DNA from: Nocardia pseudobrasiliensis NBRC 108224
Lineage (GTDB): Bacteria; Actinomycetota; Actinomycetes; Mycobacteriales; Mycobacteriaceae
Assembly: GCF_001613105.1 (NCBI RefSeq)
Contig: NZ_BDBS01000041.1
Coordinates: forward strand, 25,319-89,318
Reading direction: 5' to 3'
Length of the DNA stretch: 64,000 nucleotides
The position numbers were made by a program, and so were the translations under genes. This document shows positions 57,680 to 64,000 of this stretch, piece by piece. The notes beneath the pieces are model-generated. The model ran no database searches. It saw nothing but the letters and a program-made list of their open reading frames with translations, and was not told the DNA's origin. How positions within the stretch are numbered: the stretch's first letter is position 1; each line of letters begins with the position of its first letter.

Positions 57680-58305
57680 CAGCCCTGTAGCGCCTTGTCG
57701 AGCGCGGACTTCTCCGACTGCTGCAGGGTCAGATGCCAGGTGGCCTTCACCCCGACCCACATGCGCGCGTAGGTGCAGCGGTAGGAGGTGGTCGGCGGTT
57801 GCCAGGAGGATGGATCCTGGTCGCCCTTGGAACGATTGGACGAGGCGGTGACCGCGATGAGTTGCGGGTGACTCAGATCGTTGGCGAAATCCTGGCGCTG
57901 CTGCGTGGTCCATTCGCGCGCACCCGATTTCCACGCCTCGGCGAGCGGGACGACGTGATCGATATCGATACCCGAGGCATCGGTGACGGTCTTGCTGTCG
58001 TAGGGCGAAAACCAACTGCCCGCGATGGGATGGCAATCCGCGTTCACCCGCACCCCGGCGCCGTCGCGCTTCAGCACGGTCTCGCGGGTGTCGCAGGTGC
58101 CCGAGATGGTGATCCAGTGCGGGAACTTCTCCCTCGAATAACCACTCATCGTGCCCTCGTCGGCCACCGTGAGCCCGGCGAGCATACTGCGCGCCGCCGC
58201 GGCCGAGGGAATTCCGGGCGGCTCGGCCGAGGCGGCCCCCGGCGCCAGGGAGGTCAGGACAACTGCAGCTGCCACCGCACAGACAGCGGCCGAAAGATTT
58301 CGCAT
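57676..58305 (-). CDS. Secreted HNH-type nuclease (DUF1524-like)
   Basis: The 209-residue precursor has a signal peptide cleaved near A-S-A-E (about 27). It then shows G-I-D-I-D-H-V-V-P-L-A-E-A-W with the metal His 117, and S-S-N-R-S-K-G-D with the Asn/Lys of the beta-beta-alpha metal motif. C-H-P and C-T-Y Cys residues suggest disulphides. This fold in secreted actinobacterial proteins usually cuts DNA or RNA outside the cell, perhaps for phosphate gain. No immunity gene is adjacent. Confidence 0.88.
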   Translation of the reverse strand: MRNLSAAVCAVAAAVVLTSLAPGAASAEPPGIPSAAAARSMLAGLTVADEGTMSGYSREKFPHWITISGTCDTRETVLKRDGAGVRVNADCHPIAGSWFSPYDSKTVTDASGIDIDHVVPLAEAWKSGAREWTTQQRQDFANDLSHPQLIAVTASSNRSKGDQDPSSWQPPTTSYRCTYARMWVGVKATWHLTLQQSEKSALDKALQGC

Positions 58306-58435
58306 GGATACCCCACAGGCGTCGGCTCGATCTGATCGGTCGCCAAAGCTAAACGCCGCCAGCGAAAACCAGATGGACGTACGGTAACGAGGTGGCGGCC
58401 CGCGCGAAAACCCCTACACGCGACGAAACGCGTTG

Positions 58436-59341
58436 ATGCGCAAGAACTATCCCTTGCTGACCTCGGCCGCCTTCATCCGGTTCTGGGCTTCGGACGCGGT
58501 ATCGATGTTCGGAACCTATGTCACCGCGCAGGCGCTGCAGGTGCTGGCGATTCTCACCCTGGGGGCATCGGCGTTCGAACTCGGGATGCTGCGGGCGGCA
58601 CAGTGGCTGCCGTATCTGCTGTTCGGTTTGGTGGTGGGCGTTTTCGTCGATCGATATCGGCGCAAGCCGATCCTCGTCGGGACGGATGTGATCCGCGCGG
58701 TGCTGCTGGCCGCGATTCCCGTCTCGATGGCGGCGGATGCGCTGACCATCGCGGGATTGATCGGGATCGTGTTCGCCGTCGGGCTCCTATCACTGGTGTA
58801 CGAGGCGGCGCATCAGTCGTTTCTGCCGAGCCTGGTACCCAAATCGCTACTCGCACAGGCCAATGCGCGTTTGGAGCAGACCTCCGCGGTCGCGCAGGTC
58901 GGCGGCCAGGCGTTGGCGGGATATCTGATCAGATTCGCCGGAGCGCCGATGGCGATTCTGGTCGACGCGGGTTCCTATCTGGTCTCCGCGGTCCTGCTGG
59001 CCAGGGTGCGGGTCGACGAGGCGGACATCTCGCCCCCGCCCGGCGGGCGTTCGGTGCGCACCGAACTCGCCGAGGGCTGGCGATGGGTGTATCACCACCA
59101 CGCGCTCGGCCCCTTGGCGCTCGCATCGCACGCCTGGTTCCTGTTCACCTCGATGGTGTCGGCGATCTACGCGTACTTCGTGATCCGGGAGCTGGGTTTC
59201 GATGCCGGAGCCTACGGGGCGACGCTCGCGATCGGGGGCGTCGGGGCGATCGTCGGATCCTCCGGAACCGCCCGAATTCGTCGAAATCCGGACACATTGA
59301 GCCCCATGGTGTGGATAGTGGATGCGATTTCGTCGAATTAG
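58436..59341 (+). pseudogene. C-terminally truncated MFS transporter gene
   Basis: The 301-codon frame matches the first two thirds of MFS exporters of the enterobactin-exporter type (normally about 410-430 residues). F-I-R-F-W-A-S-D-A-V-S-M-F-G comes first, then motif A-like G-V-F-V-D-R-Y-R-R-K-P. About eight helices are present and the rest after I-R-R-N-P-D is missing, with a TAG at 59339-59341. The following 285 bp show no rest of the gene. The ATG at 58436 is used. It may give a non-functional transporter. Confidence 0.7.
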
Positions 59342-59363
59342 TATTCGGCGACAACATAATGCG

Positions 59364-59389
59364 GCGGCCGGGCGCTGAGGCCCGGCCGC
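59364..59389. terminator. GC-rich hairpin after the truncated MFS gene
   Basis: GCGGCCGGGC (59364-59373) pairs perfectly with GCCCGGCCGC (59380-59389) over a 6-nt loop, 22 bp after the MFS stop. The remaining sequence to 59626 holds no gene. The hairpin is symmetric and could also act for the sigma-factor transcript coming from the right. Confidence 0.7.
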
Positions 59390-59626
59390 GCGAAACGTGG
59401 ATGGCGGATGTTCGCCGTGGTCGGCGGCTGGATCGGTGGGTGAGGCCCGAGGGCCGTGCACATCCCGGACCCCACCCGATCAGCGGTGCCGTGTACCGCG
59501 GGTGTCTGGATCGAACGATCCGCCCGAGGAAATTGTGCGCCAAAATATTCCGGTCGGGAGGGGTTTTCGCAGTTACGAACTGATGAAATTAGAATATCGC
59601 CGCAACGGCACTATCGGACAATTCGG

Positions 59627-60223
59627 TCACGAATCGAGTTCTGCCAGCGCGGCTTCCATGCGGGCCAGGGCCGCCCGAATGCGTGACTTCACCGTGGAGA
59701 CCTGGACGCCGAGCGCCGCGGCGACCTGGGGATAGGTCAGGCCGCGGTAGTAGGCCAGCACGACCGATTCGCGCTGCAGCGGCGTCAGGATGGCCAGACC
59801 GATTCGGACACAACTCAGATCGTGGCGGCGCAGGGTCTCCTCGACGACCGAATCGACCGGCGGGTGGTAGTCGCTGACGCCCCAGGCGTGATCGTGATCG
59901 GAGCTGGCCCGCTCGTGGCGCACCCGATCCACCGCCTGCCGATGCGCGAGCGTGCGTAGCCAGGTCGTCGCCGAACCGCGGCGCTCGTCGAATCCGGCGG
60001 CGCTGCGCCACACCTGGATGTAGACGTCCTGACAGGTCTCCTCCGCATAGCCCGGATCGCGCACCACCGCCAGCACCCGGCGAAACACCAGGCCGCGGGT
60101 GCGAATGTAGAGCTGCGCGAACGCCTCACGATCACCACGGCCCACCCGGCGCACCAGTTCCGCATCCGAACAGGTGGGGACGGATCGGTACCGGACGGCA
60201 CGGACAGGAGCGAGTACGGCCAC
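59627..60223 (-). CDS. ECF sigma factor, SigK-like
   Basis: The 198-residue sigma-70 protein shows region 2 (F-A-Q-L-Y-I-R-T-R-G-L-V-F, D-V-Y-I-Q-V-W-R, T-T-W-L-R-T-L-A-H-R-Q-A-V-D-R-V-R) and region 4 (L-T-P-L-Q-R-E-S-V-V-L-A-Y-Y-R-G-L-T-Y-P-Q-V-A, V-S-T-V-K-S-R-I-R). The Y-Y-x-G-L-T-Y motif and length fit SigK of mycobacteria. That sigma factor is held by anti-sigma RskA from the neighbouring gene, which is not seen here. GTG 60221-60223 is the probable start. Confidence 0.87.
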   Translation of the reverse strand: MAVLAPVRAVRYRSVPTCSDAELVRRVGRGDREAFAQLYIRTRGLVFRRVLAVVRDPGYAEETCQDVYIQVWRSAAGFDERRGSATTWLRTLAHRQAVDRVRHERASSDHDHAWGVSDYHPPVDSVVEETLRRHDLSCVRIGLAILTPLQRESVVLAYYRGLTYPQVAAALGVQVSTVKSRIRAALARMEAALAELDS

Positions 60224-60345
60224 AACAGCCCCCAGACATGAGACGACGTCGGGAACCAGCCGTCGAGTTCAGGGACGCATGCCGGTACCGAATCCTGTCC
60301 GGGGGCAGGGGTTTCAGGATCCTTTATGTGAGTTTACCGGTTCAA

Positions 60346-61044
60346 TTACAGTCGCAACCCGAGTTCGACGATCGCCCGGGCCACCTCGTGCACCCCGACG
60401 CGCCGACGCCGGGCGTGTCCGCGGATCAGCTCGTAGGCCGCCTCGGGGGTAATGCGATGCGCGCCCGCGATGACCCCTTTGGCCTGCTCGACCACGATGC
60501 GCGAGGACAGCGCGTGCTGGAGCTGATCGGTGAGTTGTTGCTGGCGTTGGAGTTTGTCGGCGGTGAGCAGATGACCCGCGGCCATACCGGCCAGCAGCGC
60601 GCCCACCGACAGCTCCGCGGCCGACCACTGCCGCGGCCGCGGCGCGAACAGCCCCAGCGCGCCGACGCGGGTATCGCCGAGTTGCATGGGGATCTGGGCC
60701 ACCGCCGAAACGCCGTGGCGCACCGCGACACTGGTATATTCCGGCCATTCGGTTCGGTAATCGCGCACATCGGCGATCGCGACCGATTCGCCGCGCCGCA
60801 GCGCCTCCAGACCCGGCCCGCATCGGCAGTCGCATTGGGCCGCTTCGATTTCGCGCAGCGCGTCGGGCGTGGCCCCGGCAACCTCGCAGTGTCCGCCCTC
60901 GACGAGGGTGACCGCCGCGCCTGCCAGGCCCAGCGCCTCGGTGGCGGTGCTCATCAGCTGCAGCAGCACACCCGATCTGCCGTAGGCATCGGGTAGGAAT
61001 ATCAATCGCGCCACCGCCGAGACCAGCTGTTCATTGTCAGCCAT
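60346..61044 (-). CDS. GAF-ANTAR regulator 1
   Basis: The 232-residue protein has an N-terminal GAF domain. It ends in a C-terminal ANTAR helix bundle, R-I-V-V-E-Q-A-K-G-V-I-A, followed by A-Y-E-L-I-R-G-H-A-R. ANTAR domains bind short RNA hairpins to prevent transcription termination; GAF senses a small ligand, gas or redox state. Cys residues in C-D-C-R-C-G near 69-73 are a notable redox or metal motif. The ATG at 61042-61044 is used. It faces the sigma gene in the same direction. Confidence 0.9.
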   Translation of the reverse strand: MADNEQLVSAVARLIFLPDAYGRSGVLLQLMSTATEALGLAGAAVTLVEGGHCEVAGATPDALREIEAAQCDCRCGPGLEALRRGESVAIADVRDYRTEWPEYTSVAVRHGVSAVAQIPMQLGDTRVGALGLFAPRPRQWSAAELSVGALLAGMAAGHLLTADKLQRQQQLTDQLQHALSSRIVVEQAKGVIAGAHRITPEAAYELIRGHARRRRVGVHEVARAIVELGLRL

Positions 61045-61278
61045 GCCTGGAGTCACCCCTGTCCGAGCGGACGACGGGCGTCCGCAGCATCGATCGGGCA
61101 CCGCGCCGAGCCGAACCAATCGATGGTATGACCCGAGCATCCCGCGAATGAAACACTTGGGTGCCCTGGAGATTTCGATACGGTTGCGGTGTCAACGGCG
61201 CTCGACATGAAACCCGCCGGGATGCCACCATGGAATGCCGTATCGCGTGACTCCCTACGTCCAGCCCCGGGAGGCGCC

Positions 61279-62010
61279 ATGGGGCCCGTGCCCGACGACG
61301 AGCATCCCCTGTTGGGGGCGCTGGTCGCCGCCATCGATCTGCTCGCGCACGATTTCGATGTCGTGGATCTGTCGCAGCAGCTCGTCGACGCGTGTCCGGA
61401 GGTGACCGGCGGCGCGGATGCCGGTCTGTTCCTGGCCGATCACCGCCGCGACCTTCAGCTACTGGCCTCCACCAGTGAGGAACCAGACCTGTTGGAACTG
61501 TTACAGGTCGAGGCTCTCGACGGACCGGGTCGCCACACCTATCGCACCGGACTACCCACGGCGGTACCGGATCTGCGCAGCACCAATCACCGCTGGCCCG
61601 AATTCTGCCAGCGCGCACTGGATTTCGGCTATCGCTCGGCATTCGCGCTGCCGCTGCGCTGTCGGGGTGGCAGTGTGGGCGCGCTGACCATCCTCGCCGC
61701 CGCGCCGCGCGCGCTCGACAACGCGGATCTGCGCGCGGGTCAGGTGCTGGCCGATATGGCCGGGATCGGGATCACCGCGCAGATCGCGCTGCCGCATCCG
61801 GATGCCATGGCCGCGCACCTGCCGACCACCCTGCACGCCCGGATCGTCATCGAACAGGCCAAGGGCGTACTGGCCGAACGGGGCGGTCTGGATATGGCCG
61901 AGGCGTTTCGCCGATTGCGCACCCACGCCCACAAAACCGGAAGGCGGCTGGCGGAATTGGCGGCGGCGGTGGTGGACGGGACGGTCGATACCGACCAGAT
62001 CCTCGCCTGA
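61279..62010 (+). CDS. GAF-ANTAR regulator 2
   Basis: The 243-residue protein has a GAF domain with H-R-W-P-E-F-C-Q-R-A and F-A-L-P-L-R-C-R-G-G-S-V-G, and an ANTAR part with R-I-V-I-E-Q-A-K-G-V-L-A-E-R-G-G. ATG 61279 has GGGAGG 5 bp upstream and fits better than a GTG at 61189. It is divergent from regulator 1 with about 230 bp between. Its stop lies 5 bp from that of regulator 3, so the latter two are convergent. Confidence 0.9.
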   Translation: MGPVPDDEHPLLGALVAAIDLLAHDFDVVDLSQQLVDACPEVTGGADAGLFLADHRRDLQLLASTSEEPDLLELLQVEALDGPGRHTYRTGLPTAVPDLRSTNHRWPEFCQRALDFGYRSAFALPLRCRGGSVGALTILAAAPRALDNADLRAGQVLADMAGIGITAQIALPHPDAMAAHLPTTLHARIVIEQAKGVLAERGGLDMAEAFRRLRTHAHKTGRRLAELAAAVVDGTVDTDQILA

Positions 62011-62015
62011 GGGGC

Positions 62016-62750
62016 TCACTCCTCGAAGCGAATCTTGCGGGTGACGACCGCGCGGGCGACATCGGCCAGGGACATGCCGTGGCCGAAGGCGTAGGCGCGC
62101 AGTCGGGCGTAGGCGTCGGGCACGGTGATATTGGATTGGGCGACGACCATTCCCGCGGCCTGATGGATGGTGCGGCTGGCCATCGGCTGTTCCAGCCAGA
62201 TGGCGTCATCGATGCGGGGCGGGGCGGTGTCGTCGAGGTGGGCGCGGGATCGGATCAATTGCGCGGTGATGAGATCGGCGATGTGCAGGCCCGCCGACAG
62301 GGTGGGCACGTCGAGCTGGCCCGGGGACTCCTGATACAGGTCCAGCGCGCCGAAGCGGATCGCGCCCAGCCGCAAGGGCATTGCGATCATCGCGCCCGAG
62401 ACCTCGGTTTCGGCCAGGGCGTCGGCGAAGCCGGGCCAGCGTTCGCCCAGCCCGGACAGATCGGTGACCGGCACCGGAAGTCCCGTGGCCACCGCGTCCA
62501 CCGCCGGGCCCTCCCCCACCGTCGCCTGGACGGCCTCGACTCCCGCGGCCACCTCGTCGCTGGTGTACCAGGGTTGGATGCCCGCGTGATGTTCATCGAT
62601 GACGATCGCGGCCCGTTCCACCGGCAGGACGCGCACGCAGGCATGGCACGCGCCCGCGACGCCACCCCCACCGGCCCGCAGGGCCGTGAGGAACCGCTCA
62701 CTCAGATGCTCGAACCGTGTCACGCCGTAATCCCAACGAACTGCCCGCAT
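62016..62750 (-). CDS. GAF-ANTAR regulator 3
   Basis: The 244-residue protein has a GAF domain (R-W-P-G-F-A-D-A-L, A-M-I-A-M-P-L-R-L-G-A-I-R-F-G) and a short ANTAR part (S-R-T-I-H-Q-A-A-G-M-V-V-A-Q). The Q-A-A-G-M-V variant and H-A-C-V-R-V near the start differ from its neighbours. The ATG at 62748-62750 is the longest; an inner GTG is possible. Three ANTAR genes in 2.4 kb is unusual. Confidence 0.88.
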   Translation of the reverse strand: MRAVRWDYGVTRFEHLSERFLTALRAGGGGVAGACHACVRVLPVERAAIVIDEHHAGIQPWYTSDEVAAGVEAVQATVGEGPAVDAVATGLPVPVTDLSGLGERWPGFADALAETEVSGAMIAMPLRLGAIRFGALDLYQESPGQLDVPTLSAGLHIADLITAQLIRSRAHLDDTAPPRIDDAIWLEQPMASRTIHQAAGMVVAQSNITVPDAYARLRAYAFGHGMSLADVARAVVTRKIRFEE

Positions 62751-62861
62751 TCGTCGAGCGTTGAAAACGATCTTCGAAACCCTTTGCGGGAGAACGTATC
62801 AGCGATCACAACATTGCCACATCCGGCCGCGCTATGCGACCGGATAGCACCTGTTGAATTA

Positions 62862-63290
62862 TCAACCGTGCAGGTACTGCACCAGGTGTTCGCGTTCGGT
62901 CTGCAGTTCCGAGATGGCGCTCTTGACCACGTCACCGATGCTCACGATGCCGATGATGCGGTCGGCCTGTACCACCGGCAGATGCCGGATGCGGTGGTCG
63001 GTCATGGTGGCGCGCAGGCTCTCCACGCGGTCGCCGGGGGAACAGGTGTGCACGACCGTGGTCATGATCTCCGCGACCGGACGGTCGAGTAGATCGGCGC
63101 CGAGGATGTGCAACCGCCGCACGATATCGCGTTCGGACACGATGCCGTCGAGACCGATCCCATCCGCCGACACCACGACCGCGCCGATATTGCGTTCGGC
63201 CAGTACCGTCAACAGTTCACGCACGCTGGCGTCCGGCGCGATCGTGACCACGTCGGCGCCCTTCTTGCGCAGAATCTCCGAGATTCGCAT
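62862..63290 (-). CDS. CBS-pair protein
   Basis: The 142-residue protein is two CBS motifs with no other domain. The first spans I-L-R-K-K-G-A-D-V-V to S-E-R-D-I-V-R-R-L, and the second I-M-T-T-V-V-H-T-C-S to R-I-I-G-I-V-S-I-G-D-V-V-K. CBS pairs bind adenosine nucleotides and report energy state; single-pair proteins such as hypoxic response protein 1 are linked to stress in mycobacteria. The ATG at 63288-63290 is the start. It is divergent from the gene at 63468. Confidence 0.9.
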   Translation of the reverse strand: MRISEILRKKGADVVTIAPDASVRELLTVLAERNIGAVVVSADGIGLDGIVSERDIVRRLHILGADLLDRPVAEIMTTVVHTCSPGDRVESLRATMTDHRIRHLPVVQADRIIGIVSIGDVVKSAISELQTEREHLVQYLHG

Positions 63291-63467
63291 AGTGCCGCCC
63301 TACCGTCGTTGCCCTTGGTGTCTCTCAGGATCTCGCGTTTCGGCCGTCTTGACCAGAAACGTTCTCTGCGGGAACGATCAACCTCGCGGTGAAGTGCGGG
63401 CCCGACGCGCGGTATCGACTGCGCGAACCTGCCACGGCCGCACCACCTGCCGACGTAGCATGCGGAC

Positions 63468-63878
63468 GTGGCCGATGCGAACCGTCCCGCCGCGGTGCGG
63501 GTTCTCGTGTACAGCAGCGATTCCGACACCCGCAGCCAGGTGATGCTGGCTCTGGGCAAGAACCCGCACCCCGACCTGCCCCCCTTCGACTACCTCGAGG
63601 TCGCCACCGCGCCCATCGTCATCGAACAACTCGACGCGGGCGGCATAGACCTGGCGATCCTCGACGGCGAGGCCGCCCCCACCGGCGGCATGGGCCTGGC
63701 CAAACAACTCAAGGACGAGATCTCCGACTGCCCACCCCTGGTAGTCCTGACCGGCCGAGCCGACGACGCCTGGCTCGCGAACTGGTCACGAGCCGAGGCT
63801 TCGGCAGCCCACCCGATCGACCCGTTCCAGCTGACCGAGGCTGTGGTGGGCGCACTTCGCGGACGCTCAGCGGCTTAG
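63468..63878 (+). CDS. Receiver-like protein, Rv3143 type
   Basis: The 136-residue single receiver-like domain has D-L-A-I-L-D-G-E with the phospho-acceptor Asp. V-V-L-T-G-R is the Thr strand. H-P-I-D-P-F stands where a normal receiver has Lys-Pro, so the switch Lys is missing. This matches Rv3143 of M. tuberculosis, which lies just before the nuo operon. GTG 63468 is the start. A terminator follows at once, so the nuo genes, if present, would have their own promoter to the right. Confidence 0.8.
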   Translation: MADANRPAAVRVLVYSSDSDTRSQVMLALGKNPHPDLPPFDYLEVATAPIVIEQLDAGGIDLAILDGEAAPTGGMGLAKQLKDEISDCPPLVVLTGRADDAWLANWSRAEASAAHPIDPFQLTEAVVGALRGRSAA

Positions 63879-63885
63879 CCAACTA

Positions 63886-63904
63886 CCCCGGCCTTCGGCC
63901 GGGG
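63886..63904 (+). terminator. Terminator after the receiver-like gene
   Basis: CCCCGGCC (63886-63893) pairs perfectly with GGCCGGGG (63897-63904) over a TTC loop, 7 bp after the gene's stop. It leads straight into tandem repeats that duplicate its right arm. Confidence 0.8.
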
Positions 63905-63986
63905 AAATGAAAGAGGCCCGGCCGGGGAAATGAAAAACGCCCGGCCGGGGAAATGAAAAAGGCCCGGCCGGGGAACGAAGAGGGCC
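63897..63986. repeat. Four tandem 23-bp units after a terminator
   Basis: Units of 23 bp start at 63897, 63920 and 63943. Each reads GGCCGGGGAAATGAAA followed by a variable AGAGG or AACG and CCC. A shortened fourth copy covers 63966-63986. The junctions CCCGGCCGGGG can fold into short hairpins, so the array may act as stacked terminators or as a structured RNA tail. It looks like a slippage product of the terminator's right arm. Confidence 0.85.
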
Positions 63987-64000
63987 GCACTCCCCATCGC

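Noticed and set aside
63897..63986. A CRISPR array
   Set aside because: Units are only 23 bp with no unique spacers of constant length, and no cas genes are present; these are simple tandem repeats.
1..64000. tRNA, rRNA, insertion sequences or attachment sites
   Set aside because: No tRNA cloverleaf, transposase, integrase or long terminal repeat was recognised on reading; a dedicated search could still find a small RNA.

Overview
The window is 64 kb of high-GC DNA from an actinomycete, most likely a Nocardia-like member of the Mycobacteriales. Supporting signs are a FurA-KatG pair of mycobacterial type, a proteasome beta subunit, F420-dependent oxidoreductases, a mycothiol-type maleylpyruvate isomerase-family protein, an XRE/DUF397 pair, a SigK-like ECF sigma factor, GAF-ANTAR proteins, and many GTG or leaderless-looking starts. 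No phage, insertion sequence, CRISPR array, rRNA or tRNA was seen. The genus is an inference.

Left arm (1-18.5 kb): an accessory mosaic. It starts with the end of an AraC-type regulator, a PPOX remnant, an epoxide hydrolase, a decayed TetR remnant, an F420-type oxidoreductase and an aldo/keto reductase behind a MerR-type promoter. Two TetR regulators follow with their presumed targets, then a GerW/YtfJ-like protein, an F420:NADP-reductase-like protein, two SnoaL-like proteins, a secreted lipase, DNA polymerase IV with a LexA box, a Nudix hydrolase, a flavin monooxygenase, a patatin lipase, a truncated Uma2 gene and an AlkZ-like protein.

Calvin-cycle island (18.5-25.1 kb): cbbL-cbbS-cbbX-fbp-prk form a tight five-gene operon on the minus strand. 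A divergent LysR gene (cbbR) lies next to cbbL, with two inverted repeats between them. The cassette holds red-type Rubisco, its activase, class I fructose-bisphosphatase and phosphoribulokinase, so it supplies the reactions a heterotroph lacks. No carboxysome genes are present.

Middle (25-48 kb): a DUF4241 protein, an MFS pump with an overlapping luciferase-like enzyme, and a divergent DHA2-type pump followed by coupled MarR and TetR genes. Next are an M20 hydrolase, two paralogous membrane diguanylate cyclases, cupin/GlxA, and an orphan proteasome beta subunit. A two-component system has its response-regulator gene broken by a 20-bp tandem duplication and sits beside a VanY-type peptidase. 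An XRE/DUF397 pair and a second aldo/keto reductase with the same MerR-type promoter follow.

Right arm (48-64 kb): a frameshifted lipoprotein gene, a 996-residue STAND ATPase with ten 40-residue TPRs, thiD, furA-katG with a strong terminator, YihY, a secreted HNH nuclease, a truncated MFS gene, a SigK-like sigma factor without an adjacent anti-sigma gene, three GAF-ANTAR genes, a CBS-pair protein, and an Rv3143-like receiver protein followed by a terminator and 23-bp tandem repeats.

The most noteworthy items are the compact cbb operon, the slippage-type duplication in the response regulator, the matched MerR-type promoters 43 kb apart, the orphan proteasome subunit, and the ANTAR/sigma cluster.
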